Shown: positions 1 through 10,366 of the stretch, one piece after another
How positions within the stretch are numbered: position 1 is the stretch's first letter
Layout: every line of letters starts with the position of its first letter
Assembly (NCBI GenBank): GCA_010015655.1
Contig: ML976659.1
Span: forward strand, 1,520,659-1,584,658
DNA length: 64,000 bases
Direction: 5' to 3'
Source: Bimuria novae-zelandiae CBS 107.79
Taxonomy: Eukaryota > Ascomycota > Dothideomycetes > Pleosporales > Didymosphaeriaceae
The notes under the pieces: model-generated
The model's input: only the letters and a program-made list of their open reading frames with translations
What the model was told of the DNA's origin: nothing
The model's database searches: none
Position numbers and translations under genes: made by a program

Positions 1-50
1 TAGAATAGTACAAAAGAGAGAGTGCTCCAGCCTCATGTCCACAACAGATA

Positions 51-70
51 GAGGCCATATAATCGGACAC
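51..70 (+). repeat. TIR-like motif shared with a Fot1-like remnant
   Basis: The 20 bases here match 6953-6972 with two differences, both transitions. A TA dinucleotide precedes this copy at 49-50, as expected for a Fot1/pogo-type terminal inverted repeat next to its target site. The segment to about 350 is TpA-rich and has no readable protein, so it is probably the eroded end of a Fot1-like element abutting retroelement A. Confidence 0.4.
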
Positions 71-354
71 TTATCCTAAGCTAATCTTAGCGTATTTTAA
101 AATAGAATTATTTTCTTGCACTAATCTATCTCTAAATTATACTACTTTAGCTATTTATATTTAATAATAGCTTTAATGCCTCTTATCTCCGCGATAGTAA
201 AGACGTATTAGCTCTCTAGGCCTTCTATATTAACTTATACTAGCGCTATTTTAAGGCGTAGCTAACTATTACTATATCCTTATAATTAAGTCCTATCCGC
301 GAGTCATATTTATAGTAGTATTTTCTTATTATAATATAGTATATTATATTTCTT

Positions 355-2471
355 AACTACTTATAGGACGATTAGACACGCGTCTACCCCTAGGTTAATA
401 AGTACTATTACACGATATCCGTGCACTGTAATATTTTTAATTAAGCGTTTCTTAACTTAGTAAGTGTCTACTTAATAAGCTATAATAATTATACTATTAC
501 TAGTGTAGCTTATTGCCTAGTAATAATCTAGTTTTTTAAATCCTCTAACTAGCTTCCTATAGCCTCTTAGATCTAGTCCTTAACCTATACTAATTTTAAG
601 ATTTCCTAAATCCTGTGCTACTTATATTATTATTAGTATAAGGCATAGGTCTTTTTAATCCTATTAGATTTATATACTCCTAGCGTTCCATATTACGCGC
701 AATTTAAAGTAAGGTATTTATTCTAAGCTAACGTACTATATTTTAAATAGTTATTAAAAGAAACTACTTCTTCTTATAGGCTTAAGTGTATAAAGGACTA
801 TAGGTAACACTAGTTTTATAAAGTTAATATATAATTTACGTCTTTTCCTAGCTACGTGTTCCCTATTGTTATGTTAAGATCTTAGGGGTTTAGGCCTTAG
901 GAGAACTAGCCTATCTCGAACTTTTATTATTAGTAAAGCTTATAGTTATTATTAAAGTATTAGTACTATCTATTCTACTAATAGTACTTAATCTAGTATA
1001 TAAGGTAATACTTATAATAGTTATTAGATACGTTACATTAGCTTTTCTTTAGTTAATAATACTTTAAGTTCCTTAGGAAATAAGTAGTTTTAACTTTAAT
1101 TTTAAAGTGCTATTAATATCCTTTACGTGTATATTATTACTACTTAGCGCGTTTATGTTGTTCCTATATCTTAACCTAGCGTAGGTAATGTTCTAGGAGG
1201 CCCTATAACTTCTTGGCGAGCCAATAGACGTCCCATGCGTGTAGTCCTTAGACGACCACCTTCGTCTTACACTAAGACGCGTGGTGTAGTGTACTACTAC
1301 ACATCTAATAGGTGTTGTCTACTAGTTGTTAAAAGATCTAGTATTTATAGAGAATCTTTTATTCCTCCTATTTTACTAGTTCTAGGATTTCCTGCGTAAG
1401 GTCTACCTTATTAGCTTCTGCTAGCGTGAGGGTGGCTATTGCCACGCGTAAGAGGCTAGTCGTGCTAACCTTAGTCTCTATTTTTAGGCAGTCATATGCG
1501 AAGTGACCCTATTCTTTATACTAAAAGTAGGTTTTACTTTTAAATTTTCGCTTTTACTCTTCCTATAAGATACTATTCTTACCCTAGTAGCCTTTTTTTA
1601 GCTTATATAGCCACTTTCCTTTACTATTTTTCTTTTTATACTATTAGGCTTTATTAGTTATAATAATATCTCTGTCCTTATCCCTTCTTATAGACTAGAT
1701 GCTAGTTTCCCTTCTAGAAAGTAGTTAAGTACTATACTATTTTTCTAGCTTTTATTTATATAAGTAGTTATCTATTTTAATAGTATTATTTATAAGTTTT
1801 TTTAGGTTATCTATCTTTTCTTAGTAGACTAGCTTATCCTTAACTATTTTTTTTAGCTTATTATAGTAGGTAATTATAAGTAGGGCTTCTCCTTATCTAT
1901 TAAGTTCCGCTATAATCTATTTAAACTCTAAAATATAAAGTACTACTAATTTTTCCTAACGTAGACGTTAAAGGCGTGTTTTAGCCTAATATCTTTTATT
2001 AATTATACTAAACATTTCTTTTATAGCTTTATAATAAAATTCTTAATTTTTAAAGGTATCTTTAGTAGCGTTTAAATTATAATTCTCTAGTTTGCTATAC
2101 TTAAGAAAGTTATTAATTATTAGTATAGCCTATATAACTACCTCATCCTGTATATTTATATAGGTAACTAGAATTTTATCTTATTCTATCTTAAACCTCC
2201 TTAGGTTATAGTAGATAAATAGTTTTATTTATATTAAGAACGTTCCTAGGTGGCCTTTACTAGTGTATAGTTTAGGCTTAGGAATCCTAGGTTAACACTT
2301 AGTATTCTTTTACTTACTTATTTTTTTACTTATCTTGTTAATAATTTTTTAAAGCTAGGCTATTTAAGCTATTTACTTAATAACTAGCTCTTTTAGTATT
2401 TTGTTCTAATTAGCCAGGGCCACGAAAGTTATTAAGCTAGGTCTTACTATTATATTATAGAATAATTAAAG
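355..2471 (-). pseudogene. Retroelement A, gag to protease part, RIP-mutated
   Basis: On the minus strand this is collinear with element B (45219 to about 47350), including the stretch around the protease region (about 370-450 here, 47260-47340 in B) and a block near 1240-1470 matching 46240-46450. It reads away from the LTR at 2472-2899, so it is the 5' half of an LTR retroelement whose remainder lies beyond the break near 350 or off the window. It is saturated with TAG and TAA codons, and CpA is almost absent. No superfamily-defining reverse transcriptase is visible here; the gag type and the link to B suggest Gypsy. Confidence 0.65.
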
Positions 2472-2899
2472 TGTTATAAGGTGCGTATACCTTATTTTAA
2501 TTTAAGTTAAGGTAGTAAGGTATTATAGTGCTTTATAAATTATTTAATAGTATAAATTAATACAACACTTAGCGCGAGGCTAGATAATTTAATTTTATAA
2601 TAAATAAAATAACTATTAGTTTATATAAGAGAATGTACTTGCATAGAAGATATATGAGTTAACTATAAGAAGCGTATAAAGGAAACCTGTCCTATATATA
2701 TATACTTTGCTTGCTTAGTTACTTAGTACTACTAATTAACTAAGTAGTTACGTGCCTTGCTTAGTTGCTTAGTACTACTAATTAACTAAGTAGTTACGTG
2801 ACTCCGAGGTTAGCTCCTTGGCGTGCTTGTTAATCCGTTTCTTGGCCGTCTACCCTTATAAGCGCCCATCCCTCGTCATCTTGCTTCTGGTTCGTAACA
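2472..2899 (-). repeat. LTR of retroelement A (428 bp)
   Basis: The segment has tgttataag...gtaaca ends and is the reverse complement of the LTR family at 44833-45218; the solo copy at 61199-61648 has this same orientation. Orientation follows from the TATA-rich stretch and from element B, where gag follows the LTR. It is about 42 bases longer than the copy in B because a block of roughly 45 bases around 2711-2802 is directly duplicated. No clear 5-bp target duplication is seen, as expected for one LTR of a longer element. Confidence 0.75.
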
Positions 2900-3595
2900 G
2901 CTTTCTTAATTATACAGGCAGAGATATTAAGCCTTAATTTATAAATAATTTTTTTTGGCTTATTAAGCGCCCCTTATAGTTAAAATTCTTTACTAATTTA
3001 TTAAGTTTATATAGCTTTATTAGTAATATTAATAAAGGGTACTTTTAAGTCTTTATATAAATAAAATTTATATTAAATTTATAGCGCTTGCGCCTACTAC
3101 GTAAAATTTTTTATTTATAAAATTTACTAATACTAAATCAATTAAATATAAATTATTTTTAACTTTTAATACTTTTCGCGTTAAGGTACGCGTAAGCGCT
3201 AATAATATAATTTTTTATTAATATATTATAGTATTTATAGCTAAAGTAGCTATACTAATTAAAGCGATTTAATTAAGCCCGCATAAGAGGTATACAGATT
3301 ATTAGTTATTAAGTAATTACTAATAAATTATATAGTGGATAAGACGCGTCGTAATCCTTAGTACTAAGTATCGCTTATTTTGTCACCCGCGTGGGTAGAT
3401 GACTGGCGTGAGAATTTTCACGCTAGGCTTCCTATGGCTAGGTTCTGGAGGAACTACACGTGACGAAGCTTGGCGTTACCCAACTTACTGTAGTATTAGG
3501 CAAAAGTGAGGTGAGTGGCCCGCGCACAACAGGGGTGTCGCCAAGATGCCGAGCCATGTAAATTTCGCACGCTTGTCCTCTTTTATGTATAAATT
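2900..3595. other. AT-rich eroded DNA without recognisable gene
   Basis: From 2900 to about 3400 the sequence is strongly TpA-rich with dense stops in all frames. From 3400 to 3595 composition is more normal but no frame is convincing. It is probably old repeat sequence plus the flank or end of the Tc1-like element that follows. Confidence 0.4.
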
Positions 3596-4063
3596 TCAGT
3601 ACCTAGTGTGACCACCTTTCGCATTAATTACAGCCTGGCATCTAGCTAGTATGCTCTTAACAAGCTCCCTAAATACTTTACTTCTAATTAAGTCCCACGC
3701 TTCTTGTACAATATTACGTAGCTGGCTGTATATACGCTGCTTACCCCTAGGTAAATTAGGATAATACTACTTAATATAGTCCTTTATCTTATTCCACACT
3801 ACCTTAATTAGGTTGAGATCTGGCGAGAACGCTGGCTAAAAGATAGGGTAAATTCCTCTTAATTAAAGCTCTTTAATTGTGTAAGCAGTAGCGTGCCCAG
3901 GAGCGCTATCTTGCATAAATTAAAGATGTGGATTGAGGCGTAGCCATCCGTGAACGAGAGGTACAACTCTCTCACAATAGCTCTCCTTATTAATACTCTT
4001 CCATTCCTTCTCCCAGAACACTAACGGCCCCTTCGTCGTACCTGAGAAGCAACCCCAGAACAT

Positions 4064-4253
4064 CTATAAGAGCTAGTAATCCATACGCATAAGGAAGAAA
4101 TTGAGAATTGTACTTGTTGTTGTATTAGGTGAAGCTACGAACAGTAGGTATACATGAGGGGCTGTAAACAGCGCTAGTGTAGGATAGGTAGTCGCATCTT
4201 AACACAAGTGAGGCGCCACTGCAAGTGGGGAAAGGGAGACTCTAAACCATGAC
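4064..4253 (-). repeat. LTR of gag-only element (3' copy in coding orientation)
   Basis: It is a 190-bp direct repeat of 5606-5795 and starts ctataagagctag. The left target duplication is AACAT at 4059-4063. Differences from the other copy are almost all transitions. Confidence 0.85.
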
Positions 4254-4464
4254 ACACCCCTTAGTTGTCACTAAGTCAGCGAGTTAGTGATAACTAACCC
4301 TTATCTATAAGATTAATCACAAGCGATATCTAGCTGTAGGGTAGTAGGCTATTATCTATCTAAATAGTTTAATAAGAACTCTTTAAGGCGTTATTAATAC
4401 GCTTTGCGACTTTTAGGTCCTTTTAAGCTTATTTAACCTTGCGAACTCTAATAGGTGGTGGCGT

Positions 4465-5337
4465 CTAGTCTTTTGGTTGACTTAGATAATTTAGATTAAG
4501 TATGTAGCAATCGTGCAGAGCATGTAATAGCCCACAAATGCAAGGTTTCGCAATTCCAAGCTCAGCAACGGAGGTAGATAGGGTACCCACTTCGGCAGTC
4601 GAGGCAGCGCGGCGAGTGTACTTTGTCATCTTTTCGACGTAGGTAGGTAGGCTGGGTGGATTGGTACCGTTCATCTCATGTTCGTATACCTGATCAAGGC
4701 AGGTAGCAGCGTAGTTTGGGTGATGAGCTTGGCAGGCAATCAAGAAATCCTCCTAAGGCCTGTATCCAGTCGTTTCTGGCAGGTTAATTAATTAGCATTG
4801 AGAAGTAATGTGTACTTAGTTAGCTATCTATTTATCGAGTTTCTTTGGATTGCGTGGAGCAGTCTTTAGATTAGTGTATCTTGCTATTAAGTCGCGACTC
4901 TAATTAGCTATAGACAGATAGAACTACTTCTTAAGAGCGACAAGTCGATCGTAAATAGTAAGTAGGTCCTAAATTAGGTAGAGATAACGCGTAGCGATAG
5001 ACCTAGTAATCTTAGTATTTAGCTACACTAGCGCTCTCTCCTATTTCTGTTGCGTGATCTCTTCGAGTCTCTATTAGTCAACCTCCTATCGGTAGGACTC
5101 ACGATCCTCAGGGGATAGGTCAAAGAGCTTAGAGGCTCTAGCCTTATAGTTAGTGAGCTAAGGCTTAGGATTAGCAGCCTCTAGGTCAGGTATGCTCTCC
5201 TTTGGTGTATCTGGATTGACGTATAGCTAGATCTTGTGATCCTTGGCGAAGTCTTTACGGAGGAAGATCTAGTTAAACTAGTTATCTAGTTTATTAAGAA
5301 TAATAGTAACTTAAGTTACTACTAGTTCTATAGCCAT
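4465..5337 (-). pseudogene. Gag-like protein of the small LTR element
   Basis: A single frame of 291 codons runs from ATG (5335-5337) to a stop at 4465, with no frameshift but about seventeen in-frame TAA/TAG codons, nearly all explainable as Gln or Trp codons changed by RIP. The last 92 codons (4465-4743) are open. Near the C-terminus CICGLLHALHDC resembles the zinc knuckle of Copia-type gag, with shortened spacing (C-x-C-x3-H-x4-C). The N-terminal part has the FAKDHKI and LFDLSPEDRESY type of sequence seen in Copia gag. No protease or polymerase follows. Copia affinity is moderate confidence; gag identity is better supported by position and knuckle. Confidence 0.65.
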
Positions 5338-5371
5338 CGTGTGCGTAGGGCAGACACAACAATTGTGCACT

Positions 5372-5572
5372 ATAAGGAACGCGGTAATCGTGCGCTATAA
5401 GGGGCGCGGTAATTATGCGCTATAAGGGGCGCGGTAATCGTATAGCTATAAGGGGCCTGGTAATCGTGCGCTATAAGGGGCGCGGTAATTATATAGCTAT
5501 AAGGGGCCTGGTAATCGTGTGCTATAAGGGACGCAGTAATCGTACGGCTATAAGGGGCCTAGTAATCGTATA
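5372..5572. repeat. Tandem repeat, eight units of 25-26 bp
   Basis: Units read like ataaggggcgcggtaatcg followed by a variable tgcgct or tatagct. Eight units run head to tail between the 5' LTR and the gag start of the small LTR element, so they lie in its transcribed leader. Unit differences are mostly transitions. Confidence 0.85.
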
Positions 5573-5605
5573 ACAAGTACAGCAAAGATGCATCCGGGCT
5601 CATAA

Positions 5606-5795
5606 CTATAAGAGCTAGTAATCTATACGCATAAGGAAGAAATTAAGAATTGTACTTATTATTATATTAGGTAAAGCTACGAATAGTAGGTATACATAAG
5701 TGGCTGTAAACAGCGCTAGTGTAGGATGGGTAGTCGCATCTCAACACAGGTGAGGCGCCACTGCAAGTGGGGAAAGGGAGACTCCAAACCGTGAC
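5606..5795 (-). repeat. LTR of gag-only element (5' copy in coding orientation)
   Basis: It is a 190-bp direct repeat of 4064-4253. The right target duplication AACAT follows at 5796-5800, after which the Tc1-like transposase resumes in frame. Confidence 0.85.
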
Positions 5796-6442
5796 AACAT
5801 CCAGCCACGCTTCTTACGTAGTTTCTCAACGACACAGAAGGGATCTAATTCCTCTCTAGGGCGCCTAGTAACCCACTTCTTACGATGCCGGTCACCAGTC
5901 ACCTAAGTTTCGTCGCTCTAGAGGATTGTATACTACTACTAGGGAGACTAGTTAGCGTGAGCTTTTGCCTACGCGAGGCGTAGCTAACGATTCTTTTTAG
6001 TAAGAGGAGGCTTAGTAAAAGTAACGCGGCGAGTATACCCCCTACTTCGTAAAGTATTCTAAATTACGTATTTACTAACGCCCTAGTAAGTAAAGGGACC
6101 CTTTATAAGGCGTAAGAAACTTATCTGCCTCCCCTTTTAAAAGGATTTAATAAATTCTTTAAGCTAGTCTACTTGTTTATTTATAAGGGAAGGTAGATAA
6201 CTAGTGCGCTTCTTTAGCGTGACGCGTGCGCTAGTAATTACGCAGGTAACTTATCTTTCTAAGACCTTAAGAAGGTTAGTAATAAATAGGTAAGTGTGCC
6301 TAGCTAGACGTAAGGTGCGTATCTAGAGGCGTTAGTCGCGAGTAAGGTATTAACGAGTTAGTGTTAATAGGGGAGACATTATAGTAATGTTGTGGTGGAC
6401 AGCACACGATAGAGGTACAAGTATTATCATATAAATTACATA

Positions 6443-6720
6443 ACGTGGTTCACCACCGAGCGGGCCAACCCCACCGAGCGGGCCAACCCCACCGAGCGGG
6501 CCAACCCTACCGACCGGGCCAACTTTGCTAAATGCAGCCCACCTCTAGCTTATACCACAATGCCATTATAATATAACGCGCAACAACTTTATACTAAAAG
6601 CGCACTATAGCTTGCTATTTAAGCTATAATTAAAAATCGCGATAAGAGTAAAAGACGTGTTATTATAGCCTTTAGCGTGCCTTAAATAATAGTATAATAA
6701 TAATGCTAAGGAGCCCTCTT
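6443..6720 (+). mobile_element. 5' end of a Fot1-like transposon with subterminal repeats
   Basis: After a TA (6441-6442) comes acgtggttcacc, then 18-bp units accgagcgggccaacccc at 6455-6472 and 6473-6490, a 17-bp unit, and a diverged fourth to 6522. A methionine frame near 6570 reads MPLxYNAQQLYTKSAL, typical of the N-terminal helix-turn-helix of Fot1/pogo transposases, and erodes after about 40 codons. The rest of the element is missing. From 6721 to 6952 no gene is seen; composition there is nearly normal. Confidence 0.6.
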
Positions 6721-6952
6721 GTCAGATTAAAGGGTGTTTTTAATGAGATGGAAAAGTAATTAATTCTTCTTTTTCCTGTGTCTTTGCAAGAATGTAAGGC
6801 TCTTTTATCCTTACGTCTCACGTTAAGACGCTAATCTATTTCCGTTGAGTAAGGAGAGTCGCCCTTTGTCCCGCCCGGAATCGTGCGGATGAACCGGACT
6901 GCTGGCAAAGTCTCTTTGTGTAGGGTTGCGCCAGCTACCTTCGTGTGTGCAA

Positions 6953-8253
6953 GGGGCCATGTAATCGGACACCTCTCTTAACGCGATCGCGAGCCTAACT
7001 TAAAGAAGCTAACTAAGCTAAAGGAGGAGGCTCTAGTCTAACGTATACTTAAGCTTAACTAGCGAGGAATAGGTGCAATAAGGGATATAGTCTAAGATAT
7101 AGCTAATAATCTACTTGCTAAGCGCGGTAGATAGCCTATTAGTAAGCACTAGGTAGATAGGCTTAAGACGCGTACGCTAGAAATTAAGCTTTAAAGGAGC
7201 TATCTATATAATTATTAGCAAGCCCTAAACGAAGATTTATATATTATAACGCCCTAGTTTGAGCTAGTTATTAATACTAAGGCTAAGTACGGTATCGCTA
7301 ATAACGACACGTATAACTTTAACAAGACAGGCTTTATAATAGGGGTAATACAGGGTTAGATAGTCTTTACAGGCTCTAAGAAGCGAAGCAACCTAAAGAA
7401 GATTTAACCTAGTAACTATAGGTAAGTTACTAATATCTAGGGTGTTAGCGCTAAAGGCTAGGCTCTACTACCCTTTCTTATCTTCCTTAATAAGGTTCTA
7501 ATTACGTCCTGGTTCTATAATCTACCCTAAGACTAGGTTATTAAAGTTAGTCCTAATAGCTAGACGTTAAACAAGCTTAGCCTTGCCTAGCTAAGGTACT
7601 TTAATACTTATACTAAGGCGCGTAGTTTAGGTGCACCCTAGCTACTAATTATAGATAATTATAAGAGCCACTGCTTACACGAATTCTATAAATACTATAA
7701 GGAACAGAAGATTATTATTCTTTATATACCTCTATACTTATTACACCTCTTGCAGCCACTTAATGTAGGTTATTTTTTGCCTTTAAAGCAGACGTATAGT
7801 AATAAGATTAGTAGCTTAGCACGGTACGGCACTAAGTAGATTAAGAAGAAGGCCTTTTTATTAGCCTTTAAAGTAGCTTTTAAAAAAGTAATAATAAAGG
7901 CGAACATCTGCGTAGGCTTTAGAGGCGCTAGATTAGTCCTACATAACCTAGAGGCGGTGTTATTAAGACTTAATATAGTTCTTCGTACGCTAACTCCACC
8001 TAACGTAAAGGACACCCTATAGGAATTAAAAATACTAAGTAACCTCTACAAGATAGAGGCTTAGTTAACGCTAGTTCGTAAGCGTGTATAGAAGTATAGA
8101 GATTTACTAGTTTCTCTGCTTCTTAGAGCTGTTAAGCAGCTTAATAAAGGTGTTGTATTAATAGGGCACGAAATAGTGTTAATATAATAAGAAATAGTAG
8201 GGCTTTGCAAGGTAGTAAAGATAGTAATAAAAGTAAAAAGTTAAAAGAGGAAG
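6953..8253 (+). mobile_element. Fot1/pogo-like transposase remnant, 3' end missing
   Basis: It starts with the motif shared with 51-70. A RIP-eroded plus-strand DDE transposase follows. Around 7316 YNFNKTGF stands where the family has Y-N-x-D (first Asp now Asn). LIIDNYKSH near 7655 keeps the second Asp. LLQPLNVGYF near 7755 has Asn for the third Asp. The C-terminal part (LNKGVVLIGHE) continues to the TA at 8254-8255, where the next Fot1-like element begins. No right terminal repeat was found, even beyond 26846, so the end is probably deleted. Confidence 0.75.
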
Positions 8254-8255
8254 TA

Positions 8256-10364
8256 ACGTGTCCGTGCACCCAATGCACGGATTCAGCCAATACACGCCGA
8301 ACACCATAAACGCTCTATTAGAAATAAGGCTGCAGAACCACCCACAAACAATATTATTATAAGATTTTCTACTAGGATAGTAAATCGATAGCTGCGATTC
8401 ATTTGCACTATTTAAATCTATCTGGAAGCTTGACGTCGCGGCCGCTCCGTGTGGATTTGGTTGGGGCAGCAGATGCGCCATTTGAGGCCTCCCCAACATC
8501 CGTAGCATTAACAACACGTTTCTGACGCTTTCTGCTCTATGGAGATGGCTGAGAAGCTTTTCTCTTACTCCTTTGGGATAGTTGTAGAGCCTTTTTAGCG
8601 TTATCGACAGACTTCTAGGCAGTGCGCTGAGCTGCCTTTTCAGCTCTCTTCTTCTCCTTTACCTTCTTCGCTGCCTCTCTCGCTACACGCTTTTCTTGCT
8701 GGATTTTCTCCTTATATAGCTTAGCTGCCTTCTTTAGCTCTGCTATCTCTGCTTTTTAAAGCTATTGCTACTTATCCTCTTACTCCTTAATTAATTAACG
8801 ATAACGTGCCTCCCTTACTTTCCTTAGTAACTATAAGATAGCCCTACTATAATACTTCTAGCGCTATTAAAGATCTAGAGCTTTGCTCTTCTTATTACGC
8901 TTCTTCTTAATAAATAGCGCCTGCCTAAGCCCATCGTTGTCATGCTTAAGCAGCTCATTTTTAATAGATAGGTGGTGGAGTGATTAACAAAGCTTCTGTG
9001 TATCCTTGCTACTTTAATCACTTACTACAAAGCGTATAAGCCTATCCATCTTTTTCTAGTCATGATCGCTAAGCCCTAATGAGGAGCTATTGCCTGATTC
9101 TTGATCCTAGGTGAACCTATTAAGGATAGGGTCAGGATTAGGTGGCGATATACCTGTGGCTCTAAAAGAGCTGAGGATAGTTAATTCCTTGAAAGAGGCC
9201 TTCCACGCATTCCAGAATAGGGGAAAGAAGTCGCCTTTGGTGATAAAAGCTAGGCCTTGGCTTCTATAAAGGTATCTTAATAGCTCTGCTAAGTAGGCTG
9301 TTAATAGAGGCTTGAATATTGTAACATTAAGTGGCTAAAGTGTATAAGTTAAATAAGGAGGCAGGACAGCAAGCAGGATCCTATTCTAATTATAGTAGTT
9401 AATAAAGTCTATAGTAACATAAGATCTGTAGCCGTCTATAATTAAAAGTTAATATAATCGTTGAGCCTTCTCTTTTATATAGCGATTAAACACCTGCTTA
9501 AGCTAGGCAAGCCCGATATCGTTGTTCGTCCAGCTAGAGGATGATGAGGTGATAAAGACTTTATAATATCCTGCCTTGATATCCTCTACCCAGCTTGATT
9601 GGATGTCCTTGTTGGCAGCCTTATAGATAAGGCTTAGCGGCAAAGCTGATCCATCAGCGCAGATACATGCTAGGAGCGTGATCCACGCGCGATTGCTATC
9701 CTGGAGTGATGCCCTAACCTCCTTCTTCTCCTACATTCGTCTGCTGAATATCCTCTTTGTTCTACTAACGATACCGATTAGGACACCTTTTTCATCCATA
9801 TTATAGATATGACGAGGATCTATGCGATATTAATTAATCTTGCTGTGTACAAGGTTGAAATAGAGGCGATATTTATCTACTAAATTAGCTTTATGGCGAT
9901 TGCTGTCCATGCCGACGGTCTATTGCGAGATAAGATAAATGCTGTGTTGGTTAATAAAGCGGGTAACGCAGCTCTCGCTAACTAGCTCCTTTGCTATTGT
10001 CGAGGCAAAATTCTGTATCATCTCTCTAGTAGGAGGTATATGTCTCTCTGTAAGCCTTTTGATATATCGTACAAGCTCCTGCTCTTGCTGTGGGTTGAGC
10101 TTTCGCTAATTAATTGTGTTGGCTGCACGCGTCGCGGTAACACCTCGGTGCCTTCGTGAGAGTGTAGATCGATTAACACCATATCTGGTAGCAATTTCTG
10201 TATATGAAAAATCTTCTCCTGGTTCTCGCGATTCGATCTCATCTATCGCAGCTTGAATTGGATCCATATTGGTGGAGTTATCGCGTGTTGAAAGTAGGGA
10301 GTTTTGACGCGTCGGATGTTCGGCGTGCATTGGCTGAATCCGTGCATTGGGTGCACGGACACGT
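8256..10364 (-). mobile_element. Fot1/pogo-like transposon, element 1 (2109 bp)
   Basis: Inverted terminal repeats of about 47 bp begin acgtgtccgtgcacccaatg at the left, with the inverse at 10318-10364. TA target duplications are at 8254-8255 and 10365-10366. The element is nearly full length and less eroded than its neighbours. Its right TA is also the left boundary of element 2, so the two abut through a single TA. Confidence 0.92.
8408..10267 (-). pseudogene. Fot1-like transposase of element 1
   Basis: One frame of 620 codons runs from MDPIQAAIDEIESREPGEDF (ATG at 10265-10267) to TAG (8408-8410), broken only by roughly fifteen nonsense codons of the RIP type and by no frameshift. Domains in order: N-terminal helix-turn-helix (ATRYGVNRSTLSRR), CENP-B-type DNA-binding segment, DDE core with YNMDEKG (first Asp), ICADGSALP, SSSGWTNNDIGLA, LLIIDGYRSY (second Asp) and TLQPLNVTIF (third Asp now Asn), then a Lys/Glu-rich coiled coil and a tail ending LPDRFK. 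The intact frame length suggests RIP killed a previously functional copy. Confidence 0.88.
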
Positions 10365-10366
10365 TA

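Larger units (their letters stand above)
4064..5795 (-). mobile_element. Small gag-only LTR element (TR-GAG-like)
   Basis: Two direct repeats of exactly 190 bp (4064-4253 and 5606-5795) flank a 1352-bp interior, and the 5-bp target AACAT is duplicated at 4059-4063 and 5796-5800. It sits inside the Tc1-like transposase. On the minus strand the order is LTR, a tandem-repeat leader, one gag-like frame, then a short purine-rich stretch (revcomp of about 4254-4265) and the second LTR. There is no room for reverse transcriptase or integrase, so it would need enzymes from another element. The LTR ends are not canonical TG...CA. Plants have such terminal-repeat elements with only a GAG domain; calling it one is inference from structure. 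Confidence 0.85.
3596..6330 (-). pseudogene. Tc1-like transposase, split by an LTR element
   Basis: Read on the minus strand and skipping the insertion 4064-5800, this gives a Tc1/mariner DDE transposase ending GGHTRY at a TGA (3596-3598). Visible motifs are WSDET (first catalytic Asp), RHRKKWVTRRPREEL, MQDSAPGHA (second Asp) and SPDLNLIKVVW, where the family has Glu; here it is Lys, a G-to-A change of the kind RIP makes. Upstream the reading continues through GYTRRVTFTKPPLTKK to about 6300, with many TAG/TAA codons replacing Gln and Trp. The insertion falls in the MFWG segment after the first catalytic Asp. The terminal repeats of the Tc1 element were not identified, so the outer limits are approximate. 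Confidence 0.8.

Noticed and set aside
5372..5572. CRISPR-like array
   Set aside because: Units are contiguous with no spacers, and the setting is a fungal LTR element leader.
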